From Cheilinus undulatus (lineage: Eukaryota; Chordata; Actinopteri; Labriformes; Labridae), in contig NC_054885.1 in assembly GCF_018320785.1 (NCBI RefSeq), positions 6,770,921-6,834,920 of the forward strand: a stretch of DNA of 64,000 nt, written 5' to 3'. Within the stretch, counting starts at the first letter, position 1; each line of letters opens with the position of its first letter. Made by a program: the position numbers and the translations under genes. The notes below the pieces were generated by a model, which made no database searches, was not told where the DNA came from, and saw only the letters and a program-made list of their open reading frames with translations. Below are positions 31,708 through 44,000 of the stretch, piece by piece.

Positions 31708-33788
31708 CTGGTGGAAAATCAGAGCAAAGGAAACTGTCAGTAACTGCCTTTTCCATGTGGAATAATTCATGGAGAAAAAAATCTAAACTGAATGCACATT
31801 AAAAAGAAATAATCCCCATTACTTTATTATCCATAATATAAAAACTACACTGTGATGTAACTGTCAACTCCAGCTGTCAAGTTTCAAAAGTTCACTCCTT
31901 TTAAATACCACATGTCCTGAAACTAGTCCATCTGTTATTTTAATGTTTAATCATGTCAAAAAGCACTAAAGCTTTTAAATAAACTACAGATGTTCAGTCA
32001 TTTTTAACCAAAGGCTGCATTGGGAGAAAGAAAGAGAGGACTGTGTAAATAAATAGCACACATGTCTAGTGAAATGTTGCAAACAGATCTGTGCAATGTA
32101 GACAGTATGCAAAAGTTTCCCTGCAACTTTTTGCAACTAAAAACAAGAAGTGTGCAAAAAATGTTCTGTTAGGGGAAATGCTGCCATAAGATATTATCAT
32201 CAGAGCATTATTGTTAACCCCTTATTCTGAAAATGTTATAAGCTGTGTTAGTTGTTTGTTTTGTTTCATAAAGTAATAGGTGCATGCCAGCTGACCTAGT
32301 GTATCTATAAAACGGCCTGAAACAAACTTTATTCTGTGTCAAATTCAGTCAAATGATCCAACTCCTGCAGACTGGAGCCACACACAGCACTTTGGGAACC
32401 TAGTATGGTGCAAGGCCGGAATATGTCCGCACAAAAAATCTTTTCTCTCTCAAACTCCAGAATGTATCCATGAAAATGAAATATTGGTTTTCTGTTAATA
32501 AAAGACTCCTTAAAAACACACACAGCAGGCATAAGCATGCATCCATGAATGTCAAAGAGTCTATGTATTCATGGATGTCTGCAGCACTCCACATGGCCAA
32601 TATTTACAGGTGGTATGGGTAACTTTTCTGCTCATATATCAGCTTTTAAGTCTTAGCAGAAATTTTCATACCTGCCAATTTAATGCTGATATTATTGTGC
32701 ATTCATACTTAAAAGGATGTTATAACTGTTGGTATATCACAACTTCCTCATACAATACTTTAAGAAATGCAAGTGTGACTTTAACTTTTGCACTGACATG
32801 AACTGAATGTTTTTAATAAATTAGATCCAGCCAATTTCCTAACAGGTATGAAAGATAGAAATTAATTTAGCAACCTGCAAACTTTCCACTGCACAAATAC
32901 ACCAGCAACAAAAGTCAGATTCTTAGTTCCCTTTCCTCTTTTGTGTTGAAATATATTTCTTGTCTGGTTGCGTTTTAACAGCCTGTTAGCAGCCCTACAG
33001 CACTTGCCAATGTCTACATAAGGTACACTGCAGTACAACATGCTTTCAATTCAGATATCATACAAAAGACTTTTGGACCACGTGACCATTGTGGTTGTAT
33101 GTGTAGAAAATTGAACTTGAAAATTTATAAGTAAATCATAAACATAAAAAGCTGCCACACAGCTGAAAGTGCACAGAATATTAGTGCAGTTTAGAAAGTA
33201 TGCAAAAGTTACCTGCAGTTTTTGTTTAGTTAAACCAGAAATAATCCAATCTTGGGCACATATTCTGTAGGAGAACTTTCTACATGTAAATTTAAGGCGA
33301 TATTAATGCTATAAAATAAATGAAATTGCTCATATTTCATGCTAAAAAAGTCATTTACAATCACATTGACTAGTGTACCATATGTATTCCCGGATTTGTC
33401 CACACAACATTTTACTAAAATGCAACAAAACTAGAGAAGTCTGAATTTATCAGGACAGTTCTGGACATTTACCGGACAAGCTAGTTAACGTTATTGTACA
33501 GAGAGCTAACGTCAAAGTTAGCTTTAATAAGATAGTTTAAACTCGTTTATTGTGATTTTTTCCCCCTGAGACAAACTTGTAAATTAAACGGCAACCATAA
33601 AGCATAAAGATTTATTTTCAACCCGTTAAATCACGTTGTATATCTGCTATTTGACAGCCCACTCGTAATAAACGTTGACAGCAGAGGCTAATAATAGAGC
33701 TAGCTTTAGCATGTTGCTAACTTCTGACGAAGAAGCAACGATCAAAAATGAGCAGATTAATCTCACCTGAGTTCAAGCTGAGAGACAT
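29777..33788 (-). CDS. GIMAP/AIG1-type GTPase with Ala/Gly-rich C-terminal region (gene span)
   Basis: GIMAPs are guanine-nucleotide-binding proteins of the septin/TRAFAC group that act on membranes of immune cells. Spliced as 33,788-33,767 joined to 31,707-29,777, the product is 650 residues. GTPase motifs: P-loop GKTGSGKS (42-49), DMPGFGD (G3, 104-110), TRGD (G4, 174-177) and FNNKD (G5 region, 210-214). A Lys/Arg/Glu-rich linker (about 240-360) precedes a long Ala/Gly-rich hydrophobic region (about 372-622) and a short polar tail. The exact paralogue cannot be named, and fish have many GIMAP-like genes, so no symbol is given. The gene sits between srebf2 and ccdc134 on the same strand. Confidence 0.88.
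31708..33766 (-). other. Intron 1 of the GIMAP-like gene
   Basis: AT-rich, about 2.06 kb, bounded by GTGAGA and CCACCAG. It contains several degenerate phrases such as GTGCAAAAAATG and GCAAAAGTTACCTGCA that echo the repeat families elsewhere in the window, but no clear element. Confidence 0.5.
33767..33788 (-). CDS. GIMAP-like start exon (22 nt coding)
   Basis: ATG at 33,788-33,786 followed by codons for MSLSLNS and one base, then the donor GTGAGA. It joins in phase to the acceptor at 31,708 to give SLNSGDEEEEKMTP. Tiny coding first exons with a short polar start are usual in fish GIMAP genes. This is inference from splice signals only; the 2,058-bp intron between holds nothing I recognise. 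Confidence 0.62.
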
Positions 33789-34000
33789 TTCCGACTTGAA
33801 TATCGTCTGTTATCTGCAGTCAAGCTTCCTTGTGCATTGTCTGGATATTTTGTTAGCCTCTGGAGCTAACTGTTGGGCTCAAACTCGGCTGAGCTAAAAC
33901 ACAAACATTGGACTTTGGGACAAAGTGAAGGTAGCTGCTGTCTGCCCTCTGTTGGCTGAGCCGTTACTCTGATTATTTCACTAAAAAGAGTCAATAAAAG
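33789..34000 (-). promoter_or_regulatory. Probable promoter / 5' UTR region of the GIMAP-like gene
   Basis: The sequence upstream of the proposed start codon. It has slightly more balanced base content than the flanks. I see no interferon-stimulated response element (GAAANNGAAA) or TATA box, so immune induction cannot be argued from sequence. Confidence 0.35.
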
Positions 34001-34449
34001 ATAATTTAACACGTTTTTGTACAGATCAGAGTCACTTTATTTCGTTAAAGTTGATAACAAAATGGCTTGTATTTCTGCAGCAATGATATTCTTCCTCTGA
34101 ATATACATATAGTTTTATAACAGTCGTATTACTATTCCAAAAGTACATCAATCCCATTTCCATAGATCTAAACCAATAAAGATGGAAATTTACAGAATAG
34201 ATAATAAAGAAAAACAATAAGAAGAGGGGAAATTAACACAGCTGGATCAAGTGAAGGGTCAAACATTGTATTGGGCTTTTTTATTTAGGTTGTTAAAATA
34301 CTTTTTTGATTCCACCTGTTTTAAAATCAAACTATTCAGTTATTTAGTGATTGATAGTATTTTAAAGGACTGAAATTTTCATAATTTTGTATGACAGGTG
34401 TTTAAGAGGGGAACGAGTCCATCAAAAATTGCAGGCACACTGCCTAAAG

Positions 34450-35968
34450 CAGGGACAGGGATAGGCAAATTAAGTTACTAAAAGGGCCGCCTAGATTTTA
34501 TTCTCACTGCCAGAGGGACAAATTTGTACTAATTGTAGGATACTGTGAAGCCTTGGTTCCCCACCCGCCTTTCCTTGAAGGCTCATCTTCTTGTATCAGA
34601 GGTTCTCCACTGGTCGAGCCCTTAAATCCTCAATGAGAAATCGTGACCCAAATTTCTAATTTTTAAATTAATCAGATTTTCCAAAAAAAAGGAAAGTTTG
34701 GATTTCAAAATGGGCAAAACATGACAAATCAAATAGGCAGGACAGAGCAAGAATGTTTGAAAAGAGTTTCATTGACTTTTTGCTGCAATTTGGTTTTCTG
34801 GGAGCACACTGAAATGGGCTTTGTGACCCACTTTTGGTCCCGACCCAGCAGTTGAGAACTACTTTTCTATCACAGACAAGCTGAACCCCCCGAGACCCAC
34901 CAAAAATAGTGATATATATATATCTCAATTATTTGGATAACCATCACAATACCCTACGAAAATAGGTCCATGCATGTTTTATTTTATTCAATAAGCATTT
35001 CTTATGATTTCCGTTAATATATGCTAATCCTGTTTTTATTATAGTCTTTTGGTTATGATTGAAAATTTAAATAAATTAGGGTTGTGGTTGGTGGATGAGG
35101 AGGTGGTGGTGGGTCCTGACTCAAGACCAGTTGAGGACCAGTGCTCTAAAGTTAGCAACCATAATTCCTTTGAGTTATGGAAAGGGGACAAATATTTAGT
35201 CGTGCATACGTTTTAGATATGTAGGGCATTAAGGATTCACTGTGGGGCCTGATGAGCCACAACACAGGACTGGAGAGGGAGGCCAGAGTCAACCTTGATA
35301 CATTTGAACACTTGGATGTCACTCAGCAGCCAAGGTCAAGCTCGACGGCATCTCTTTTGTTCAGGCCTTTTCACCCCTGGTAATACAGCCGGCGGGCCCT
35401 TGGGACATCCACAGCACAACCAGAGTCTCATGGCAACCCTCCTTGTGTGTATCTTGTTACTTTTCAACACATTACTTTCTAATGCCCCTGGTAATATGCA
35501 AGGACATCCAGACGACAACCTGGGTTATGTCAATCCTCCTTCATGGTGACCTTCGGCTATTAAATGCCAATTTTCAGCCTTAATTTTTGGCCCAAACATG
35601 CCTAAAAGCTCTGCACAGTTCTGTAGGTTCCCTGAGGTTCCTTTAACAAACATGTATTCTCTCAATTCAAATGTAAAAATAATGCTTAATTTAATCAGCT
35701 AATACTGGTAGTTTTTGTTTATTTAGCTAACATTTCCGGTCTTTTATACAAATTAATATGATGAAACACATAAAGGATTTTATCAGTGGCACTTCCAGAC
35801 ATGTATATCTCAAATTTCTAGCAAAGAACCTTTAATATTCTATTAGAGCAATCAAAGATAATAATAGAGGTTTTTCCATTTATCATGTTTTCTTCATGTT
35901 TGATTCCTGCGGGCCACAATGAGTGAAGGGGAGGGCCGCATGTGGCCATCAGACCACCAGTTGCCCAT
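34450..35968. mobile_element. Composite hAT-like repeat region
   Basis: Starts CAGGGACAGGGATAGGCAA beside a GGGCCGC motif and ends CAGTTGCCCATCACTG, so the ends form an imperfect inverted pair (CAGTGATGGGCAA reversed). Flanking octamers GCCTAAAG and GTCCAAAT agree only in part. Inside is further transposon-like sequence with CGTGACCC and AGTTGAGAACTAC. Borders are tentative. Confidence 0.45.
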
Positions 35969-37571
35969 CACTGGTCCAAATGCACACTGTTCTAAGCGAG
36001 AGCAAAGCTGTCTGCTCTGAGGTTGTCAAAGTTAGATTGGCATAGGTTAACTTTGCAATTAATTAATTGCATTTAACTGCAAATGTTGAATGTTTAGGAA
36101 GATTGCATCACTGGTGGATTTAATAATAATAGCAACAAATCATCGGAAAGGACATGTTTCTGAATTTCATCAAACTTTCCATTTGTTTTTGAACCAGGAG
36201 AAGTTGTCCACTCACTAGTCAATCTGATGGTGTTGATTTGTAGGATATGGATTATTAATAAAATTATAAAAATCAAGAGCACAGAGAATTTTTACAAGTG
36301 AAGATACAAAGCTACTTTAGCTGGCTATGTGATAGGAGCAAAGTGCGATTAATCAGCAAACATTTTAATCACATTTTACCCTTTTGATTAAATAATTGGA
36401 ATTAATCAAAAATTTGGACAGCACTAGTTTACACAAACATATTTTGGTATGAAAAACATGCAGACCTGCTTTCTAAGGGGTTTGTCAATGAAAATTTATG
36501 ACTTATTTTGACTTTTGACTGCAATCTATCAATTTTTAATTCTGGTGGGTTTTGGGTGGGCTCATCTTGTCTTCGATACAAAGAGGGAAAAAATCCTTTA
36601 AATGTTTTAAAGGAATTTAGTCAGTGTTCAGATGTTTGCCTGCAATTTTAGATGATTAAACACAAAAAAAATCACGAGAATATTTGTGCTCAGGACTTCT
36701 ATCTCATTCATATCATGAATGACACTTCTCTCTGCTCTTTCATGAAGTTGTCATCATTTTTGAAAACACAATACTCTTAGATACTGCTCATTTTAAACAA
36801 TACAATCTCTGTTTTCTTTATGATTGATAGTATCAAAAGGTATTGAACAGAAAACCAGCCTCTACTTTATAAGTCAGGTAAGAAGGGAAAGATTGAATCC
36901 ATCAAGAACTGGAGGCAAACTCCTGCATGCTGCCTAAATTGCAAGAAAACATTGGCTTTGTACCAAAATGTTTCCAATGTTTTTGTGCAATTTAAATAGC
37001 ATGCATGAGTTTGCATGCAAATCTAGCAACCGCACAAGAAATTACACTATACAGGGTGCCTTTATGACCTTTATTTGGTTGCTGTGGTATCAATATAGTT
37101 TGATTTTTACTAGCATCATAGAATTTATCGTGACAAAAACATTTCTTGACTAAAGCTCATTGAAGGAAAAGCAAGACTGAAAAGAAGGAGTAATGATTTA
37201 AAGATACTGTAAACATGAAAAAGAAACAAAATTCCTCTGATAAAACAGAAATCATGAAAAAAAACATGAAAATATGAATATAAACCAATAAACCGTCCTT
37301 CAGGTAAAACCAAACTTCCGTCCTTAAAGCAGCAATAAGAACTTAAATCTGCCCTTTGCAAACATCCCATATAAATCGCTCTAATAAATTTCAGTTTAAG
37401 AGAAAAAATGAAACTATTCCACCTTAATCAGTTCAAGCTTCACCAAACCTGGAGCTGTCTGGATTTCATGAGGTGAGGTGAGATTTATATTTGGCAAACA
37501 CGTTTGAAGCATGTGGGTTTGAGACACGTTTAGTCTAGAACGGACACAATACAGTGGGGGTTTGACGCAAA
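35969..37571. other. Intergenic region between ccdc134 and the GIMAP-like gene
   Basis: AT-rich. Around 36,800-37,000 it carries a single diverged copy of the phrase CAAACTCCTGCATGCTGCCT-type unit that is arrayed in ccdc134 intron 5. No exon seen. Confidence 0.45.
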
Positions 37572-37577
37572 TTTATT
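37572..37577 (-). terminator. ccdc134: Candidate poly-A signal of ccdc134
   Basis: AATAAA on the minus strand about 377 nt past the stop codon, the first canonical hexamer downstream. Not confirmed by a GT-rich element. Confidence 0.4.
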
Positions 37578-37953
37578 CCACTAAATTAATTATATTCCAA
37601 AGTACATTTAAATAACTTCAAGGTATCAAAAATCATTTCCCTTATCAGCTCCTTTTTCTGGAGACGGCTTGTACCTCTTCTATCATAAATTCTCTAATTA
37701 TAAATCACTGCAGACGACAGCGATTCAGACCTTGGTCAGAAACGGACTGACCTCCTCGTTATCTTTTTGTCATTTTGAGGCTTCTCATCTTGTTTTTAAA
37801 AGAGCACCTGGCTTTAAAATGTGATGACAGCTTTCTTTTTTTCCTTCACTGTCACCTGAGTCGACAAGTCAAGCCACCTCTTGTGGACTGTGCGTTTTGC
37901 TCCGTCTTCGTCATCTCCTCTTGGCGAGCGCTGAGGTGAGGTGAGGTGCGGCG

Positions 37954-38079
37954 CTATAGCTCGGTGCGAGAGCGGGAGATCCGAGGCCCTTTCCTGATTT
38001 CTTTCCTCTTCTCTTCTTTCCTCCTCCTCTTCTCCTCCTCCCTCAGGATTTTCTGGAAAGCTTCGGCAGTGTGAAGCAC
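37954..38079 (-). CDS. ccdc134: ccdc134 last coding exon (coiled-coil tail)
   Basis: Residues 189-229 and stop [23 protein letters not shown], then a Lys/Glu/Arg helix and [14 protein letters not shown]. The human tail is [14 protein letters not shown]. Acceptor TGCTTCTCCAG. A longer open frame in another register overlaps this exon and is a shadow. Confidence 0.95.
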   Translation of the reverse strand: MLHTAEAFQKILREEEKRRRKEEKRKEIRKGPRISRSRTEL

Positions 38080-41000
38080 CTGGAGAAGCAGAGAAAGGAC
38101 GAGAGGAGAAGGATTTTAAACTTTCAGTCAAAGTAAACTTAATTTTTTATGATACTAAAATGTTGTCAAGGTGTTGGAGAATTTCAGACAGTGAGTAGGC
38201 ATTTCTCCTTGCCATTTACCGAAAGAGAAAGAACTCTTCTGTATCCAATATTGGGAAATTTCTTGTTTTTTATCACCAAAAATAGCAGGCACACTCCTCC
38301 CCATTGTCTAAATTGTGAGAGTACTTTGAAGATCTTTCGTGTCCTGTAGTTTTGATCTTTTCAAGGTTTTGGTTTCTCTTTGATATTGTTGATCGTGAAC
38401 ATAAAAGAGATAAAAAATCTGACAACCCTATGAGAGCGTCAGGTAATATCAAAACTGTGAGAGAGAAAGAACTTTTCAGTATCCAATATTGGGAAATATC
38501 TTGATTTTAATCACCAAAAATATGCAGCCAGACTCCTGCACACTGACTAAACTGTTAAAACACTGGTGGTGTTTTTCTTCAGTGTAGACATTGGCAGGAG
38601 TTTTCCTGCACTTTTTAATGGATTCCTCTCCTACACACCTGTCTATTTGGTTATTTCTTGTTTTTTAATCATGAAGAGCTACGGGTAAACTCCTCCTCAC
38701 TGTCTAAATTGTGCAAATATGCAGACCATGTTTGGGTACTGAAACATTGCAAACATATTCTGTAATCTGCAGCTATGTAGGGTATGTTTGATACAGTTGA
38801 TTACTGAAAAAGTACAAAAAAACAGTTTTATTCCAATACGTCAGGGGTGTCAAACTCAAGGCCCGGGGGCCAAATCCGGCCCATGGAACAGTTAAATCCG
38901 GCCTGCATGATTATCTCATATTTCAGTTATAACTGGCCCATCAGTCTGAGGTCTGCAGATTTCCTCAAGTAAAAAAATGTAAACCTATCCTTGATGATTT
39001 AAGATATCCTTGTTAAGTCACAAAATCTGAAAACGTTAGGAGTAAAAATATTTAGGTAAGAAGTCAGGAATGTGGGAAAAGAAATTAATTTGTGTTTTAA
39101 TATCACATTTTCAATTTTGCATCTCACAATTAGGACTTAAACTTAGGATTTTGACTTTTTATTTCATACTTTCAGCATTTAAACTCATAATTTTGACTTC
39201 TCATGTCACAGTTTGAGCTTTAAGATCGTAACTCTAATTTTTAAGTCATATTTTGACCTCTTTAACCACTTATTTTGTATTTTATCTCATATTTTCAACT
39301 CCAGACTTTGACTTCATAATCCCATAGTTTAACCTTTTACACTCACAATTTAAAAATTTGGAATCATATTTTGACTTTTGATTTCATCATTACAAACTTT
39401 ATTTCATATTTTGACCTTTTAAACTCATGATTTTGACATTCTATCAAATATATTTGTCTTTAAAAATATTATTTTTCAATTTCAATTTCATCTTTTGACC
39501 TTTTTGAACTAATAAATTTACTTTCCTCAGAGTGTGATGTCTTCAAACTCATCTTTTTAACTTTTTAAATGTCAAAATCATGTATCATTAGTGCTATTTT
39601 TTTCATATCTTATAACTAGTGAAATGAGGTTGACAGTTTATGGTTAAAAAGGTGACCCTGTTAGGCCCTCGGGTCAGACCTGGATCCAGATTCTGGCCCC
39701 TGCTGTGTTCGATTTTTACACCCCTGCAATATGTCATATCAAGATTTTGAGAACCTTTTGAGACTGAGCTTTTATCCAGAGAGACAGAAGTCCTTAGCTC
39801 CCAATATCGGGAAATTTCTTACTTTTAGGGATCATAAATTGCAGACAGACTCCTGCACATTGACTTAGCTGTGAAAAACACAGGTGATGTTTGATATTTT
39901 TCTGAACGGTAGATACTGGCAGGAGTTTCTCTGCACTTTTTTAATGGATTCATTCCTCTCCTACACATCTGTCTTATGCTATAGAAGTAGATTTTTAAAG
40001 CTTCAGCAGGTACAATCCTCTTTATTATTAAATAAACAGAAACTGTTTTGTTTAAGGACACATCAAAAATTTTGTTTAAAACTTAATTTTGACAACCTTA
40101 TGAAATAACCAGGTGTGAACCAGAGAGAAAGAATTCCTTAGCTTCCAGTACTGGGTAATTAAGCATCAAAAACTCCTCCTCACTGTCTAAATTGTCCAAA
40201 AACATTGATAATATTTCTTTTTTCATTTTTTACAGTGTCCACAGATGTGCCTTCAGTTTTGATTTGATTCTTTTCTCTTCTCTCAACTGTCGTATCAATA
40301 AAAACTCCTCACTGTCTAAATTCTGCAAAAATGCTGATGGTTTTCTTGCACTGAAGCATTGCTAATGTATTTTGTAGTTGTGATCTGCAGCTTTGCATTT
40401 TTTGTTATTTTTGATACTGTTCAGAATTAAAATAGCATACTATATTATTCAAATCCCAGAATCATAATTTTAAGAACCTTCTGAGTGAGTGATGTTTTAT
40501 CCAGAGAGAATGAAGCCCTTGAATCCCAATATTGGGTTATTTCTTGTTTTAAATTAACAAAAATTGCATGCAAATTCCCCCACACTGGCTAGACTGTAAA
40601 AACACTGGTGAAGTCTTCTGAAGCGTAGATACTGACAGGAGTTTCTCTGCACGTTTTTAATGGATTCATTTATCTCCTACACATCTGTCTTATGCAATAG
40701 AAGTAGGTTTTCAAAGCTTCCAAAGGTACAATCCTCGCTTTTATTACATAAACAGAGACTGTTTAGTTTCATGACACATGAAAATGTTTGTATGTATTTC
40801 AACTTTGATGACCTTGGGAGAGAGTCACGTTTTATTTAGCCTGTGAGAGAGAAAGGACTCAGCCTGAATTGTGCAAATAAGCTGACAGTGTTCTGGAAGC
40901 ACTGCCAACATGTTCTGTGGCTGTGAAGAAGTTTTAAAAATGTTGACAACCTTTTGAGAGAGTCTATTTTATCCTGTTTACACAATACTGGGTCATTTCT

Positions 41001-44000
41001 TGTTTTTAATTACCAAAATTTTCATGCTAATTCCTGCACACAGGTCTAAACTGTAAAACACCGGTGATGTTTGATGTTTTATTCTGAAATGTAGGCACAG
41101 AAAGATTTCCTCTCCTACACACCTGTCATGAAATGAATATCAGGTTTTTGAAGCTTAAGTACAAAATGATACCAACAACCTTTGAGGGAGAATCAAAGCA
41201 TGAAACTTTGATAACCTTGTGACCGAATCAGATTTTATCCAAACTATGGGAAATACTACTCAATATTGTTTAATATCTTGTTTTCAATAGTCAGAAATGC
41301 AGTCAGACTCCTGCACACTGACTAAACTGTGAAAAACATCTGTGATGTTTAAAGTTTTTCTGAAATGTAGACACTAGCAGGGGATTTTCTGCACTTTTTA
41401 ACAGATTCCTTCCTCTCCTACACCTGTTTCCTGAAATAGATGGAGGTTTTTAAAGCTTCAGTAGACACAATTCTAGCTATCATTACATAAACAAAGGTGG
41501 TTTTGTTTGACAACAAGTTATAAAAAAGTTTGACGACCTTGTGAAAGAGTTACTATTTATCCAAACTTTGAGAAATAAAGAACTCTCTGGTGCCAATGTT
41601 TGGTGATTTCCTGTGTTTTTAATTACCAAGAATTGCAGGTAAACTTGTGCAGACTGATTTAGTTTCACCAAACATTAGCAGAGTTTTGTGTAATTAAGGA
41701 AGTGTTTAGGGCAGTGATACTCAACACATGGCTCTTTAGCCACATGTAGCTCTTTGGTGACAACTAGGGATGAGTATCGAAAAAACGGTACCAATGTGAC
41801 ACAGGTGCCAACACATCCGATACCTAACGGACCAAATTACAACAGATATCAACACTTAATTTCGATGCCCTGCAACCCCGAAGTGACCCTCTGCAACCCA
41901 ATACATTATAGAATTTGTGTGATTTATATGTTAAGTTACACTCGTTTCCTTTTCTTATTCCACGTTCTACTGGCACCTCATAAAGATATCTCTGCAAATC
42001 ATTTATGACATCCAGGCAGCTTTTATTCTCCTGCTGCCCTCTAACACACATTTTTCTCTCGAAAGAGTCGTTTCAGGCAGCGTTTAGGCACGGCACTGTA
42101 TAAAAAGTACTGATTTAGCACCACGGCGGAAAAAAACCCAAACGCTACCCCAACCCTAGTGACGACCTGAAGCTCTTTTAAGTCTAACTTGGAAAAATAA
42201 TGGTCCAGAAAACCTTAAAAAAAGAGAAATTTGAAGATTTGTGTAGGTTGAGGTCTCAACTAGCAGCTGTGTGGAGGAACAGATTTTTTAATTCAACCTT
42301 TTTGCAACTGACTTTTTTGCCAATCATTTCTCGATTTTTGTTAACTCTGTCAGACTCACTAAAATTTAATACACTGAAATTTAACTTCTATTTGATTAAC
42401 TGAAGATGAATGCCAATTTTTTATTCTCTAATCCTGGTATTTAGTGATGATACTTAGTAATAAAATACTTTTTCACTCATCTGAGGTATCTTATCTCTGA
42501 ATTTCATGATTTTCTTACTTTACCTTTAATATTAAACCATATTAAATTAATATTTTTTTAAAATAAATTATTTATTACATTTATTTATAGATTAGCTGGT
42601 ATTTTAACTAATAAGTGAAATAAAATGAACAGAGAAGAAAACATATTTGTAAAATGAACAAAACCATCATCTGACGGAGCTGACAATGGGATTGAAAAGT
42701 AGCTTTTTAGCACAGATTTATTAATTCAATGATTAACTAAATATAGCTAAAGAAAGATGATGAAAACAAAAGGTTAAACTAAGCTCTCTGCATGCTGTGA
42801 TTAGTCTAGATATTTTTGGATTATTGGTTTTACAACCCCAGGTGTGGATGTGGCTCTAGCAAACAATTTGGCTCCTTTGTTGAGCAGGGATGAGTATCGC
42901 TGGTTTAGGGTTTTACCTTAAATGTATGGATTTAATACTCTACTAAGCACTTGATGTGGTATTTTCAAAGCTTTGGTACCTCTCCGTACAATCGATCTTT
43001 ACATTTTTACGAGGTTGTATAGTTTTCAAACAAAAAATATAAAAGCATGGCGTCCAAACTTTGACAAACAAATCAAAACGCTGGCACTATTTCATGTTTT
43101 TATGTAAAATTCAGACCTGATTCATTCTTTTCCTCATGAATTAGATGCTGTTAATTTTTTAAGCATTGCCAGTTTTAAATACTATCAATCATTAAACAGA
43201 GATTAACTTTTGAAAACACACTGTTTCGGAGAATCCACATTTTTGACAACCTCATGAAAGAGTCAGGTTTTTATCAGAACTATTGGAGTGATAATGTTAT
43301 TTTTAGGATGCTTTCTGAAAACAGCCTGAGGCGAGAACAATTTGCCAATGTTCCTATTTTTGCTGGTTGCGAAGGTGATGTTGGAGGGTTTGCAGATCTT
43401 TGGAAAAAGCTGCTAAATGTGGCGCCGCTACGATCTTTATGCATGATGGAGAAGCTGTTAGTGTGTGGAAAAAACAGGCACGTTACTCACATCGTCTCTC
43501 TCTGTGCGGTAGGGATTTGTGAAGTCTGGGGTTTTCTCTGTTATCCCCAGCTCCTGTGACATCTGAGAGATGGAGAGAACAGAGGAGGAGAAAGAGGAAA
43601 GGATTACTTATCAAAATGAAGATAAACAATGAGAATCAGGATGCAATTTTGCAATCAACATTTCTCGAGAGCTGTATTTTATCTTTTGATGCCAGAAACA
43701 GAAAGGATGAGAAGAGTGAGATTTGAGGGATGAGTGTGGACTGGAGGAACACTTTCAGGGGTGCAAACTGCTGTTGCTTTGAGTCTCAGAATTAATCCAC
43801 TATATAATCCTCTTGGCACATTGCTAAGGTCACAGTAAAACCCTGCAGCAGTGTAGTTCATTAACCCTCACATTAAAATGAGAAATACCATTTTATGTTC
43901 TTTGCTCCTTTAGCTTTTCAAAAGGGCGACAATGCACCGTGGACAAATTTAATGACAAATGAGACTTTTTGCAGTGATGACAGGGCAGTTATTAGTCAGC

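Larger units (their letters stand above)
38160..43300. repeat. Array of diverged 0.3-0.5 kb repeat units filling ccdc134 intron 5
   Basis: Phrases such as CCAATATTGGGAAATTTCTT, followed by GCAGACAGACTCCTGCACA-type text and AGGAGTTTCTCTGCAC, recur near 38,240, 38,470, 39,800, 40,140, 40,520, 41,000, 41,260 and 41,590. hAT elements interrupt the array. Copies are diverged and unequal, so this is old. Isolated copies also occur at about 23,770, 34,390, 36,840 and 59,880. Confidence 0.6.

Noticed and set aside
33789..34050. Interferon-response element upstream of the GIMAP-like gene
   Set aside because: No GAAANNGAAA motif on either strand in the region read.
37814..38131. Minus-strand 105-codon frame over the last ccdc134 exon
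   Set aside because: It is a different register from the one that encodes the conserved coiled-coil tail and RTEL; shadow only.
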